DNA from: Sediminibacterium ginsengisoli
GTDB lineage: Bacteria > Bacteroidota > Bacteroidia > Chitinophagales > Chitinophagaceae
Direction of reading: 5' to 3'
DNA: 64,000 nt
Assembly (NCBI RefSeq): GCF_900167075.1
Contig: NZ_FUWH01000010.1
Coordinates: 92,111-156,110, forward strand
Shown piece after piece: positions 1-8,126 of this stretch (positions are counted from its first letter, which is position 1; each line of letters starts with the position of its first letter). Position numbers and translations under genes: made by a program. The notes under the pieces were generated by a model, which did no database searches, had not been told where the DNA came from, and saw only the letters and a list, made by a program, of their open reading frames with translations.

Positions 1-490
1 CCACCACAAAAGAAGGCTGGATAAAACGATCCTGTATATAATGGAACACATATTTGGGTCTCCAGGCTTCCTGTGCCGTTCCGTTACTGAAAGTTTCTAT
101 TTTGCGCAGGCCTGACAGAAATGCCGCATCTGCAACAAGCTTGGCGCTGCGGCCGTGATCCGGATGTCTGTCTTCCGGTGCATTGGCAAGAATGATCTCC
201 GGTTTGTATTTACGGATCACTTCAATAACCATGCGCTGGTGTTTTTCATCATTCTGAAAAAATCCATCCGCCATGCCCAGGTTTTCACGTACATCAATCC
301 CCATGATCGCCGCAGCAGCAGCTGCTTCCGCTTTCCGGGTATCAGGAGTTCCCCTTGTTCCCAACTCGCCGCGGGTCAGATCCACAATCCCCACTTTCTT
401 GCCTTCTGCTATTGCCGCCAGCAGTGTTCCTGCGCAACCCAGCTCAATATCGTCCGGGTGTACGCCAAATGCCAGTATATCCAGTTTCAT
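1..490 (-). CDS. bshB1: Bacillithiol biosynthesis deacetylase BshB1 (3' end outside window)
   Basis: Reading the minus strand from the ATG at 488-490 gives an uninterrupted frame to the window edge (163 codons), so the gene is partial at its C-terminus. The protein opens MKLDILAFGVHPDD and carries the PIG-L/LmbE metal-binding motif HPDD (residues 11-14), a GELGTRG segment and a second HPDH motif near residue 115, all typical of BshB1. The family removes the acetyl group from GlcNAc-malate in bacillithiol synthesis. An exact TAnnTTTG promoter box (TACCTTTG, minus strand, 510-517) ends 19 nt before the ATG. Another PIG-L deacetylase is possible, but the N-terminus fits BshB1 best. A bacilliredoxin at 7.5 kb fits the same thiol system. 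Confidence 0.88.
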   Translation of the reverse strand, partial: MKLDILAFGVHPDDIELGCAGTLLAAIAEGKKVGIVDLTRGELGTRGTPDTRKAEAAAAAAIMGIDVRENLGMADGFFQNDEKHQRMVIEVIRKYKPEIILANAPEDRHPDHGRSAKLVADAAFLSGLRKIETFSNGTAQEAWRPKYVFHYIQDRFIQPSFVV

Positions 491-509
491 GATCTTCGTT
501 TAGTGGGCG

Positions 510-517
510 CAAAGGTA
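510..517 (-). promoter_or_regulatory. -7 promoter box of bshB1
   Basis: TACCTTTG on the minus strand matches the Bacteroidota -7 consensus TAnnTTTG exactly and lies 19 nt upstream of the bshB1 ATG. Confidence 0.6.
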
Positions 518-541
518 CAACTTAGCTATTATTTGTATGTT

Positions 542-587
542 AAAACAAGAAGGCCGCTCACCTGCTGAGAATAACAGGAGAACGGCC
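542..587 (-). terminator. Probable terminator after the tandem lipoprotein genes
   Basis: On the minus strand an imperfect hairpin (outer GGCCG/CGGCC at 552-556 and 583-587, inner CCTG/CAGG) is followed by a T-rich run at 551-542. It lies just after the stop of the lipoprotein gene at 609 and before bshB1. Confidence 0.45.
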
Positions 588-608
588 GTAAACATGGGAG
601 TTACGCTC

Positions 609-1397
609 TTAATAATAATGATACCTGATAAGGCTCTCGTAAGGCTGGCCGAGTATGGTATAGCGCTCTTTCTTTTCAACCGGCATAAAACCGGTATTGA
701 ACTGGTAAGTATATTGCCATTCAACGGAAGTACCGTTACTGGTAACTGTTCGTTTCCCGGGATTATTTTTCGTCAGTCTCTGGAAGCCCAGGTAGAGATA
801 ATGACCAATGCTGTCTATATTGTTCCCCTGGTCATAATTATCATATGTGATCACAACATCCGGATCGTACCGCTGACCGGTCCACTTGCTGATCTCTTCC
901 CGGTCGAGGTTTCCGTCTGTGCGGTAATGATATACTGTTTGTGTTCCATAGGTGAAGGCCTGACCAGAAGGGTCAATACTCTCCATCGTTTCAGCAATAT
1001 GCAGCCGCCCCTGTGCATCATAATCATACAGTACATAGTCCAGCTTTATTCCGGCCTGGTTGAAATGGGATACCACCATAGGCTTGGGCTGCCCCATATA
1101 CTGGTAAACCAGCCTGGCTCCATTGTTCTGCAATACCTGTTTAACAGTTCCGTTGGCGTTGTATTCAATATCGTATGCCGGTTCCGGAGACGGATTCGTA
1201 CTGAATCTTTTAATGCGTATGATCTGGCCACCCGCATTATAATAAAGAGAATCATAATACACGGCGCTATGATCTATACGCGCCACCCTTGTACCCTGCG
1301 AATCCGCAGGAACCGGGGCTGGGTTATTATTCTTGCTGCAGCCTGCAAGCAGCAGCATCACCACTGCCAGCGGCCAATTGGTAACTAATCGTTTCAT
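609..1397 (-). CDS. Putative lipoprotein, YD-repeat-like (paralogue 1)
   Basis: A 262-residue protein with a lipoprotein signal peptide: MKR, a hydrophobic stretch, then lipobox LLAGC with the lipidated Cys near residue 20. The mature part has several short tyrosine-rich strands (YNAGG, YDAQGRL, YHYRTDGNL, TYDNYDQ) that resemble YD/RHS-like or DUF4595-like beta repeats of Bacteroidota lipoproteins. It is a close paralogue of the gene just upstream (1446-2237), with most tyrosine-rich motifs and the C-terminal PVEKKERYT/YEE-type ending shared; the two start 840 nt apart in tandem. Likely membrane-anchored and facing the periplasm or cell surface. The substrate is unknown. Confidence 0.75.
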   Translation of the reverse strand: MKRLVTNWPLAVVMLLLAGCSKNNNPAPVPADSQGTRVARIDHSAVYYDSLYYNAGGQIIRIKRFSTNPSPEPAYDIEYNANGTVKQVLQNNGARLVYQYMGQPKPMVVSHFNQAGIKLDYVLYDYDAQGRLHIAETMESIDPSGQAFTYGTQTVYHYRTDGNLDREEISKWTGQRYDPDVVITYDNYDQGNNIDSIGHYLYLGFQRLTKNNPGKRTVTSNGTSVEWQYTYQFNTGFMPVEKKERYTILGQPYESLIRYHYY

Positions 1398-1445
1398 GGG
1401 AATTATTTTGGTTAATGACAGGTTATCATCACAACAACTCTGTGA

Positions 1446-2237
1446 TCAGTAATAAAAATACTTTGTGATCTCCTCGTAAGGCTGGCCCTGCGAAGTGTAC
1501 GTATGCTTCTTTTCAACCGGCATGAAGCTGGTGTTGAACTGATAGGTATAATTATGCTGTGTTGAAACACCGTTAAAGGTAACAGTGCGTTTCCCCGGGT
1601 TGTTTTTCATAAAACTGTAAAAGCCCAGGTACAGGTAGTTGCTGATGCTGTCTGCATTTTTATTCTGATCATAATTATCGTAGGTGACCACAAAGTCGGG
1701 ATTATACTGCTGCCCGTTCCACATGAAAACCTCTTCCCTTTCCAGGTTGCCGTCTGGCCGGTAGTGATAGCTCCGCTGTGATACATAGGTATCTACCTGA
1801 CCTGCCGGCCCCTGCGATTCTACCGTTTCTGCCAGCACCAGTCTGCCGTTGGCATCATAATCATATATAACATAATCCAGCTTTATCCCGGTAGGATTGT
1901 AATGCGATACAGTAACCGGCCGCAATCCGCCCATATATTGGTAAACGTATTTCTGGCCATTATCCTGCAACACCTGTTTTACCGTTTTGTTCGGGTTGTA
2001 TTCGATATCGAAAATCTGCGGAATGCTCTGCGGATGTTTGCTGAAAGTTTTAATGCGAACCACTTGTCCGTTATTGTTGTAGAAAATAGAATCGGAATTC
2101 CAGGCATCATGATCGATCCGGGATATTTTGCCGGCGAGTGGTTCAACGGGCATGGGTACAGGCTGGTTATTCTTGCCGCAGCCAGCCAGCACCAATACGA
2201 TCAGTGCAGCCGGCCATTTTGTAAAAAATCTTTTCAT
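1446..2237 (-). CDS. Putative lipoprotein, YD-repeat-like (paralogue 2)
   Basis: A 263-residue lipoprotein with signal MKRFFTKWPAALIVLVLAGC (lipobox LAGC). It is the first gene of a two-gene tandem duplication with 609-1397; the 48-nt gap suggests co-transcription. The mature protein has the same succession of Tyr/Asp-rich strands (YNNNGQ, YDANGRL, YHYRPDGNL, TYDNYDQ). A perfect 8-bp palindrome with a 2-nt spacer (2292-2309) sits about 55 bp upstream of the ATG and may be its operator. Function unknown; related Bacteroidota proteins are annotated DUF4595 or RHS-like lipoproteins. Confidence 0.75.
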   Translation of the reverse strand: MKRFFTKWPAALIVLVLAGCGKNNQPVPMPVEPLAGKISRIDHDAWNSDSIFYNNNGQVVRIKTFSKHPQSIPQIFDIEYNPNKTVKQVLQDNGQKYVYQYMGGLRPVTVSHYNPTGIKLDYVIYDYDANGRLVLAETVESQGPAGQVDTYVSQRSYHYRPDGNLEREEVFMWNGQQYNPDFVVTYDNYDQNKNADSISNYLYLGFYSFMKNNPGKRTVTFNGVSTQHNYTYQFNTSFMPVEKKHTYTSQGQPYEEITKYFYY

Positions 2238-2291
2238 CGGGTGTTATTTTAGATGTTGACACATTCTTACCCGAAAACAGCATTAACCCGC

Positions 2292-2309
2292 ATCACATGT
2301 TCATGTGAT
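2292..2309. promoter_or_regulatory. Perfect 18-bp palindrome upstream of lipoprotein pair
   Basis: ATCACATG-TT-CATGTGAT is a perfect inverted repeat with 8-bp arms. It lies in the promoter region of the gene starting at 2237 and outside the neighbouring terminator at 2322-2357. It is a candidate binding site for a dimeric regulator; the regulator is unknown. Confidence 0.4.
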
Positions 2310-2321
2310 ATTTACAAAAAA

Positions 2322-2357
2322 GCAAAAAAAATCCCCCCAACTGGAAGATGGGGGGAT
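2322..2357 (-). terminator. Intrinsic terminator of rpmE2
   Basis: On the minus strand a hairpin with 8-bp arms (ATCCCCCC at 2331-2338 with GGGGGGAT at 2350-2357) is followed by a run of eight T (A-run at 2323-2330 on the plus strand). It lies directly after the L31 gene. Confidence 0.85.
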
Positions 2358-2381
2358 GTGATATGTTTACCGTAAGAAGAA

Positions 2382-2630
2382 TTACTTCTTCGCGTAACGT
2401 TTCTTGAATTTGTCGATACGACCTGCAGTATCTACCAGTACATTTTTACCAGTGTAGAAAGGGTGCGAAGTGTTAGAGATCTCAAGTTTGATTACCGGGT
2501 ACTCGTTACCGTCTTCCCAGGTAATTGTTTCTTTGCTTGCTGCAGTAGAGCGGCAGAGAAATGACTCACCATTACTCATGTCCTTGAACACAACAAAACG
2601 ATAATTTTCCGGATGGATACCTTGTTTCAT
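2382..2630 (-). CDS. rpmE2: 50S ribosomal protein L31 type B
   Basis: The 82-residue protein starts [17 protein letters not shown], as type B L31 does, and ends in a basic tail (KKRYAKK). It has a single Cys and no paired CxxC motifs, so it is the zinc-independent form. The start was placed at the ATG at 2628-2630 because the family begins there; a longer upstream frame exists but has no family similarity. An exact -7 box (TAACTTTG, minus strand, 2684-2691) lies 53 nt upstream, leaving a short leader. An intrinsic terminator follows the stop. Confidence 0.95.
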   Translation of the reverse strand: MKQGIHPENYRFVVFKDMSNGESFLCRSTAASKETITWEDGNEYPVIKLEISNTSHPFYTGKNVLVDTAGRIDKFKKRYAKK

Positions 2631-2683
2631 ATATTTGATTTTAGGTGGTACGGATTTGGCCGTACGATTATTTAAAGGGATGG

Positions 2684-2691
2684 CAAAGTTA
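2684..2691 (-). promoter_or_regulatory. -7 promoter box of rpmE2
   Basis: TAACTTTG on the minus strand, an exact match to TAnnTTTG, 53 nt before the L31 start codon. Confidence 0.55.
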
Positions 2692-2759
2692 CAGGGTTGC
2701 AGAATAGATTCCAAATCAAATCAAACCAAACTGCAATACATTATAAATCAGCCTGTTAC

Positions 2760-3251
2760 TTAACTCTTCATGTTCACAAACTGTAACGGTATACCCAGAT
2801 TGGCCGATTTGCATTTTGCGATCACATCCTGCAAATCGTCAATTTTCTTGGCAGTAACCCGGACAATATCGTCCATAATAGCTGCCTGTACTTTCAATCC
2901 GCTGTCTTTGATCAGCTTCACTATTTTCTTGGCATCATCCTGCTGGAGTCCGTTTCTTACGGGCACTTCTTTTTTCAGCAGTTTACCGCTCGGGTAAGCA
3001 TCTTTCTCAAAATTGAAGGCATTACCGTCAATTCCCTGCTTCATAGACCTGCTGATCAGGATATCGATCAGCTGTTTCATCTGCATATCGCTCTCCACTT
3101 CCAGCGAAACCACGAAATCTTTTTTATTCAGTTCCGCAGAAACATGCGAACCACGAAAATCGTAACGGCCGCTGACCTCCTTTGTTACCGTATTGATGGC
3201 ATTATCGAGCGTTTGCAGATCTACCTTGCTGGCAATATCGAATGATGGCAT
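2760..3251 (-). CDS. yajQ: YajQ family nucleotide-binding protein
   Basis: A 163-residue protein beginning MPSFDIASKVDLQTLDNAIN, the standard YajQ N-terminus, and closing with LGIPLQFVNM. It contains the two ferredoxin-like halves of the family. Family members bind cyclic di-GMP in some bacteria; that role is not shown here. The start is the ATG at 3249-3251 because it gives the canonical N-terminus; the 13 codons upstream are not family-like. A near-consensus -7 box (TATCTTTA) lies 16 nt upstream on the minus strand. Confidence 0.93.
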   Translation of the reverse strand: MPSFDIASKVDLQTLDNAINTVTKEVSGRYDFRGSHVSAELNKKDFVVSLEVESDMQMKQLIDILISRSMKQGIDGNAFNFEKDAYPSGKLLKKEVPVRNGLQQDDAKKIVKLIKDSGLKVQAAIMDDIVRVTAKKIDDLQDVIAKCKSANLGIPLQFVNMKS

Positions 3252-3290
3252 AATGTAAAATTTTAGGTAAAGATAAAAAAGGCCGGGCAT

Positions 3291-3318
3291 TAAAAAGGCC
3301 CCGATAGAAATCGGGGCC
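3291..3318 (-). terminator. Intrinsic terminator downstream of the TonB-type receptor
   Basis: The hairpin GGCCCCGA/TCGGGGCC (3297-3304 and 3311-3318, 6-nt loop) is followed on the minus strand by a five-T run (3296-3292). It lies about 155 nt after the receptor stop and just before yajQ. Confidence 0.8.
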
Positions 3319-3472
3319 GCCGTCTATATAATGCACATGAGAAAAAAACAATTTGATGGCGCTAAAATCAGCTTATTAAATCATATTCACGCCTCAAAGA
3401 TGATGAACGGGTAATTCCTGTTTTTAATGGAGCCAGTATCGGCAAAATCCTGCATTCGCCGACTAACATATG

Positions 3473-5923
3473 TTAGTTTCCTCCGCCCCCAGACACCCTG
3501 CTCTGCTCCTCAACAGAAGTATTCTTTTTTCTTGGCTGCGTGATCTTTCCTTTTCCGAAGCGGTAAGTAAAGTTCAGCGTAACCACGCGGCTATCCCTGA
3601 TCTGCCTCAGCGTGAGGTCTACATTCTGGTACCTGCTGTAACCGCTGAACTTCTGTGTATACAACGCATCGCGTACGATCAGCTTCAGCGAACCTTTGTT
3701 TTTCAGCACCTGCTTGCTTACCGCAACATTCACTGCGCCCATTTCATTCGCTACCAGTACGCCTTCCACAGACCTTGACCTGTAGAATCCGCTGATCTCA
3801 CCACCCCAGCCTTTGCTGAAGGTGAACATATTCTGCATGTTCGCCACAAAATTAGATCCGTCTACTTCAACCTGTCCGCCATTTACAAGCCCTTTGAACT
3901 TGTTATAGTTTCCATTCATGTACAGGTTTGTTCTCCACCATTTCGTTACCGGGAAACCTGCGCTCACCGATATACCGAAATTCTGGCGCTTCGCGATGTT
4001 GCTCTTTTTTACATAGGTAGTAGTTGTACTGTCTACCTGCTCAAAGACATCCTGAATGATATCATTCGTTGCACTATAGTTTAAAGAAGTATTCAGAAAA
4101 CCGTTAAAACTGTGACTCAGTTCTATATTATGACTGAATTGCGGGTTCAGGTATGGATTGCCCACCTGGTAAGTGTATTTGTCTAGGAAATACATGAACG
4201 GATTCAGATCCTGGTAATTCGGTCTGTCGATCCTTCTGCCATAGCTGATGGCAAACTGGTTCTTTTCGTTCAGTGTATAACCTATGTAAAGTGTAGGGAA
4301 CACCTGTGTATAATCTCTTTTGAAAGTCTGACCGGTAGTCAGCTGGTTGCCTTTGATATTGGTATTCTCCGTACGCAATCCGAGTTGCGCTGCCCATTTT
4401 TTGTTCAGCTGTTTGCCAAAGTTGATATACCCTGCGTTGATGTTTTCCTTGTAGAGAAAATGGTTGCTGCGGATCACATCTGTAACATACTGACTGCCGT
4501 TCCAGTTGGCATAACCTGCATCGTTATCGGTTTCCACATAACTGCTTTTTACACCGGCTTCAAATTTCACATCACCTTTCAGCTTGGTGGAAAAATCAAC
4601 TTTACCACTGTAAATGCTGATGGATGAAGGGATCAGTCCGCGCAGCAGCTCATCATTTGCTTTGGGCAAACCTGCATTGTCGAAGAACGAACTGTTCAGG
4701 TACTGTGTATTCAGGTTGGAATAATGTACATAGTCAGCATCTGCAGTAAGCTCCGTACCGGCACTGTCGAACACATGACGCAGGTTGAAGTTCAGGCCCA
4801 GGTTCTTGAAATCGAGGTGAACGTTATTGGTAGATTGTGTGCGTGTTACCAGCATCCCGTTGTTATCATTGATCAGCGTGGTATTGCGTGTAAATTCGCT
4901 GCCTTTGTTGATGAAGCCGTTTACCACTACACCCAGTGTTGTTTTCTGGTTCATATAATAATCAACGCCTGCTTTATAGTTGTAGCTACTGAACTCCCTG
5001 TCGTTGCGCGCGGCCTGGTCGAAATTGGAAAGAATATTTCCTGTAGCGGCATCCCTGAAATTACGTTTGATGGAAAGTTCACCAAATCCTTTATTATAGT
5101 TCTGGCTGCCGTTACCAAAGAAATTGAATTTACCGTTACGATAGTTCAGGTTGAGACTGTTGGTCGCTTTTGCATAAACACCCTGGCCGTAGCCCGTATT
5201 CACGCTTCCGTTGAAGCCCTGGATCTTGTTTTTCTTGATTTTGATATTGATCACACCGGAATTACCGGAAGCATCGAATTTTGCAGGCGGGTTAGTCATG
5301 ATCTCGATCTGCTCGAGGTTATTGCCAGGCATGGATTTCAGCATATTGGCCAGGTCCTGACCACTGAGGTAGGTTGGTTTTCCATCCATCATAACCATCA
5401 CGCCCTGTTTGCCTTTCAGGCTGATGTTACCATCTTTGTCTACAGAGATTCCCGGTGATTTTTCCAGGATATCCAGGATACTGGCAGAGGCATTGGTTGG
5501 AGAAGCATCCACATTGATAACGGTCTTATCCAGTTTCTGCTCTATGAAAGGTTTTTTAGAAGTAACCGTTACCGACTGCAGGTCTTTTTCAGCAGCTTTC
5601 AGCTGTACTTCCGGGGCTGTATAGGAAGTGCTGCCGGCAGCCAGTTCAAAACTGCCGCTGTATTGTTTTGCATAACCTACTGCCTGTACCACCAGCAGGT
5701 ATTTTCCCGGATTAACATTTTCCACTTTATACAGGCCGGCTTTATCGCTCACTGCCATTTTAACTACGGCAGAGTCTTTGGCGCGCAATAAACCGACAGA
5801 TGCAGCTTCTACTGGTTTTTGTGCAGCGCTGACACTGCCGGTCACAAGTGTACCTGCTTTCTGTGCCAGTGCAGCGAGTGAACTGAAGGCAGCCACCGTA
5901 AGCAGGGTAATCATCTTATTCAT
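3473..5923 (-). CDS. TonB-dependent receptor-like outer-membrane protein
   Basis: An 816-residue protein. Residues 1-20 form a signal peptide (cleavage probably after LAALA). Residues 25-110 form a carboxypeptidase-regulatory-like beta sandwich, usual at the N-terminus of Bacteroidota receptors. Residues 115-235 are a plug domain (SVTVTSKKPFIEQKLDKTV, NNLEQIEIMTNPPAKFDASG, INIKIKKN). The remainder is a beta-barrel of alternating aromatic strands of the OMP_b-brl family, ending in an unusual SGGGGN tail. It sits in the outer membrane and probably imports or binds an unknown ligand. No SusD partner or regulator gene is adjacent. A 13-bp inverted repeat overlapping its -7 box suggests repression. 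Confidence 0.85.
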   Translation of the reverse strand: MNKMITLLTVAAFSSLAALAQKAGTLVTGSVSAAQKPVEAASVGLLRAKDSAVVKMAVSDKAGLYKVENVNPGKYLLVVQAVGYAKQYSGSFELAAGSTSYTAPEVQLKAAEKDLQSVTVTSKKPFIEQKLDKTVINVDASPTNASASILDILEKSPGISVDKDGNISLKGKQGVMVMMDGKPTYLSGQDLANMLKSMPGNNLEQIEIMTNPPAKFDASGNSGVINIKIKKNKIQGFNGSVNTGYGQGVYAKATNSLNLNYRNGKFNFFGNGSQNYNKGFGELSIKRNFRDAATGNILSNFDQAARNDREFSSYNYKAGVDYYMNQKTTLGVVVNGFINKGSEFTRNTTLINDNNGMLVTRTQSTNNVHLDFKNLGLNFNLRHVFDSAGTELTADADYVHYSNLNTQYLNSSFFDNAGLPKANDELLRGLIPSSISIYSGKVDFSTKLKGDVKFEAGVKSSYVETDNDAGYANWNGSQYVTDVIRSNHFLYKENINAGYINFGKQLNKKWAAQLGLRTENTNIKGNQLTTGQTFKRDYTQVFPTLYIGYTLNEKNQFAISYGRRIDRPNYQDLNPFMYFLDKYTYQVGNPYLNPQFSHNIELSHSFNGFLNTSLNYSATNDIIQDVFEQVDSTTTTYVKKSNIAKRQNFGISVSAGFPVTKWWRTNLYMNGNYNKFKGLVNGGQVEVDGSNFVANMQNMFTFSKGWGGEISGFYRSRSVEGVLVANEMGAVNVAVSKQVLKNKGSLKLIVRDALYTQKFSGYSRYQNVDLTLRQIRDSRVVTLNFTYRFGKGKITQPRKKNTSVEEQSRVSGGGGN

Positions 5924-5967
5924 AAAATTGGTTTTTATTTAGTTCTCGTTGTTGCTAATTACAGAAC

Positions 5968-6004
5968 AAAACTATGTACTGTGTTTTGCATAGTACATAG
6001 TTTT
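5968..6004. promoter_or_regulatory. Candidate operator overlapping the receptor promoter
   Basis: A perfect inverted repeat with 13-bp arms (AAAACTATGTACT at 5968-5980 and AGTACATAGTTTT at 5992-6004, 11-bp spacer) lies 45-81 bp upstream of the receptor start at 5923. The minus-strand -7 box TAGTTTTG (5967-5974) is inside the arm nearer the gene, which fits a repressor site. The binding protein is not encoded nearby. Confidence 0.6.
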
Positions 6005-6083
6005 CCAATGAACGGTAGATTACAAGGATGAGTGGCGGGGAAGTTGGGGGGCGGAGGTGAGGGCGAAGTGAGGGCGAAGAAAA

Positions 6084-6128
6084 GAAGGCCCATTAAATAA
6101 TTGAAAATCAATTATTTAATGGGCCTTC
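6084..6128. terminator. Terminator of lgt
   Basis: A 21-bp perfect inverted repeat (6084-6104 and 6108-6128, loop AAA) lies directly after the lgt stop. On the minus strand it is followed by TTTTCTTC, as expected for an intrinsic terminator. Confidence 0.8.
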
Positions 6129-6148
6129 CGTATGCTTTTATGGAGAAG

Positions 6149-7312
6149 TTACTTTAGTGCCGGGGTTTGTTTGCCGAACCAGTCTTTGGCTTTTACAAGC
6201 AATAAAACGCCACCAATTACCATGATCAGAGAGATCAGTTCGGCTTGGGTGGGTTGAAAAGGAAGACCTTCGTAATGTGTGTTTACCCGGATTTTTTCAA
6301 TGAAGAATCGTTCCACACCGTTCAGAATCAGGTATAAACCGGAAATCTGACCGGCAATTTTCATCCTTTTGCGGAAATACCATAACACGAAGAACAGTAT
6401 AAAGCAGGCAATTATTTCATATAAGGGAGTGGGATAAACCGGCGGAACAAGCTGGTTGCAATAAGGACCAGTACAACCCGGAATAGGTTGCCCGTCCCCT
6501 ACTACATTATGCGGGTAATGATAAGCCCACATCCAGTCGGGCAGCCAGCTGAATGGTTTAGGTCTGAGGTTAACGATACCCCAGTCGCCATCACCGCTTA
6601 CCTGGCAACCGATACGGCCTGCCGCATATGCGAACATCATGGTTGGTGCCATTGCATCGCAAAGATGGATCACGCTGATCCTGTGTTTTCTGGCATACCA
6701 GATAATAGCAATACCTGCACAGATCAAGCCGCCATAAAAGGTAAGGCCGCTGAAAGACACCAGTGACCCCACGGGATCCTTTACAAAGTCATTCCAGTTT
6801 TCGAGGTTGTGAAAGATCTTGGCACCCAGAAAACCGAAAGCTGCAGCATAGATCACAAAATCGCCCACGCGATCGTGCGGCCAGATCCGGATCACTCTTT
6901 TTTCCGGTTTTTCAAGCTTCTGGCGGTTTTTCTCGCGCCATTTCAGAAATGCGGAAATGCCACCCAGTAAAAGGCCGAAAGGCAGGCTGCCACGGCCTGA
7001 TAATATAAATGCCTGCGGATCGTTCAGTGCATCATCGATAAAAAATGCACCAATAATCTTGAACCCGAATATAAACCCAAGCAGGAAATTGGTCAGCAGC
7101 TCACTGAAACCAGCAGGTTTGCCGATCACAATATCTTCTTCCGTATAAGAGAACTGGCCGAGGTTTTCCTTACGCCTTAATTCCAGGGTAAGCACCCATG
7201 CTGATGCAATAAAGGCAAGGGCTACAAAGAAACCGAATGTATTAACGAGTCTGAGTCCCGGGAGATCAATTCCGAACAGATCTTTAAACGCATAATATAG
7301 GTTAGGGTACAT
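6149..7312 (-). CDS. lgt: Prolipoprotein diacylglyceryl transferase
   Basis: A 387-residue polytopic membrane protein with about seven hydrophobic helices. It has the Lgt motifs FYGGLICAG and the signature region AAGRIGCQVSGDGDWG, in the Bacteroidota form (SGDGDWG) instead of GNFINGE. Lgt transfers diacylglycerol from phosphatidylglycerol to the lipobox cysteine of prelipoproteins in the inner membrane; several such prelipoproteins are encoded in this window. The start is the ATG at 7310-7312 (MYPNLYYAF); extending to 7339 would need a TTG. The gene is longer than proteobacterial Lgt because of a charged loop near residues 105-150, common in the phylum. Confidence 0.93.
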   Translation of the reverse strand: MYPNLYYAFKDLFGIDLPGLRLVNTFGFFVALAFIASAWVLTLELRRKENLGQFSYTEEDIVIGKPAGFSELLTNFLLGFIFGFKIIGAFFIDDALNDPQAFILSGRGSLPFGLLLGGISAFLKWREKNRQKLEKPEKRVIRIWPHDRVGDFVIYAAAFGFLGAKIFHNLENWNDFVKDPVGSLVSFSGLTFYGGLICAGIAIIWYARKHRISVIHLCDAMAPTMMFAYAAGRIGCQVSGDGDWGIVNLRPKPFSWLPDWMWAYHYPHNVVGDGQPIPGCTGPYCNQLVPPVYPTPLYEIIACFILFFVLWYFRKRMKIAGQISGLYLILNGVERFFIEKIRVNTHYEGLPFQPTQAELISLIMVIGGVLLLVKAKDWFGKQTPALK

Positions 7313-7410
7313 CTTGGCCGCGAAATAAATGTTTATCAATACTGCAACAACTTACTGTGCAATGATAATCAGAAAATATGAGACTCTATATCTTCTGCGC
7401 AACGGTGCAT

Positions 7411-7440
7411 AAAAAAGGGCCCCACTTTTGGTGGAGCCCG
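7411..7440 (-). terminator. Terminator of the bacilliredoxin gene
   Basis: On the minus strand, GGGCTCCAC and GTGGGGCCC (7439-7431 and 7425-7417) pair with one G-U and are followed by six T (7416-7411). Confidence 0.8.
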
Positions 7441-7478
7441 TACTTACTAACCCATCTAAAAACAAAACTAAGGTAAAA

Positions 7479-7895
7479 TCAGTTACAGTATTCATCAAAT
7501 ACAGAAATCAGGTGCTGGGCGATCATCTGCGCCGGGCGGCCTTCGATCTGATGCCTTTCTACCATGCTTACCAGCTGACCATCCTTAAACAGCGCAATAG
7601 CCGGAGAAGAGGGCGGATAAGGCAATAAATGCTGCCTTACCTGGTTTACAGCTGCCACATCAAAGCCTGCAAAACTGGTAGCCAGCCTGTCCGGACGTTT
7701 GCCTGCATTCTGAACAGCCATCAGTACACCAGGCCTTGCCGCGCCTGCAGCACAGCCACATACCGAATTGATCACCACCAGTGTGGTTCCGGGCTGTTTG
7801 AGGGTATCGTCGACCTGCTGCTCGGATACCATTTCATCAAAACCATGATCCGTTAACTCGGCTTTCATGGGTAAAACTATTTCTGCTGGATACAT
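7479..7895 (-). CDS. BrxA/BrxB family bacilliredoxin
   Basis: A 138-residue thioredoxin-fold protein of the YphP/YqiW (DUF1094) family. The N-terminal MYPAEIVLPMKAELT and the C-G-C active site (Cys46 and Cys48, context NSVCGCAAG) are diagnostic. These proteins remove bacillithiol from mixed disulfides on proteins after oxidative stress. The presence of bshB1 at the window's left edge agrees with a bacillithiol-producing cell. An exact -7 box (TAGCTTTG, minus strand, 7915-7922) ends 19 nt before the ATG, and a terminator follows, so the gene is monocistronic. Confidence 0.92.
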   Translation of the reverse strand: MYPAEIVLPMKAELTDHGFDEMVSEQQVDDTLKQPGTTLVVINSVCGCAAGAARPGVLMAVQNAGKRPDRLATSFAGFDVAAVNQVRQHLLPYPPSSPAIALFKDGQLVSMVERHQIEGRPAQMIAQHLISVFDEYCN

Positions 7896-7914
7896 AAATT
7901 ATGTGTTTAGAATA

Positions 7915-7922
7915 CAAAGCTA
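7915..7922 (-). promoter_or_regulatory. -7 promoter box of bacilliredoxin gene
   Basis: TAGCTTTG on the minus strand, an exact TAnnTTTG match, 19 nt before the start codon. Confidence 0.6.
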
Positions 7923-7959
7923 CGACAAAGTTGTAACACCAAAAGAATAGCATTTGGGA

Positions 7960-8034
7960 GACAAATGTAGACAATATGTCACACAATAAACGCTAAATTG
8001 ACATTTTGTCTTGTTTTTAACAATAAAACAGACA
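7960..8034. promoter_or_regulatory. Phased GACA/TGTC elements upstream of hsp20
   Basis: GACA occurs at 7960, 7970, 8000 and 8031. The second and third are GACA-N3-TGTC half palindromes exactly 30 bp apart. The spacings of 10, 30 and 31 bp place them on one face of the helix. They could be a heat-shock operator; the regulator is unknown. Confidence 0.35.
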
Positions 8035-8126
8035 GTAATTCAGCTTCCGGCATCTGAAAACCGAATGGTACAGGGTTTGAACATTACAATTCAAATCGAT
8101 TAAAAAAATAAAAAAAAGAATAGACT

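Noticed and set aside
537..1388. 283-residue plus-strand ORF opposite the first lipoprotein
   Set aside because: The minus-strand frame has a lipobox and a paralogue in tandem; the plus-strand frame is its shadow and has neither.
4724..5458. 244-residue plus-strand ORF opposite the TonB-type receptor
   Set aside because: Shadow of a well-supported outer-membrane receptor gene, with no domain likeness.
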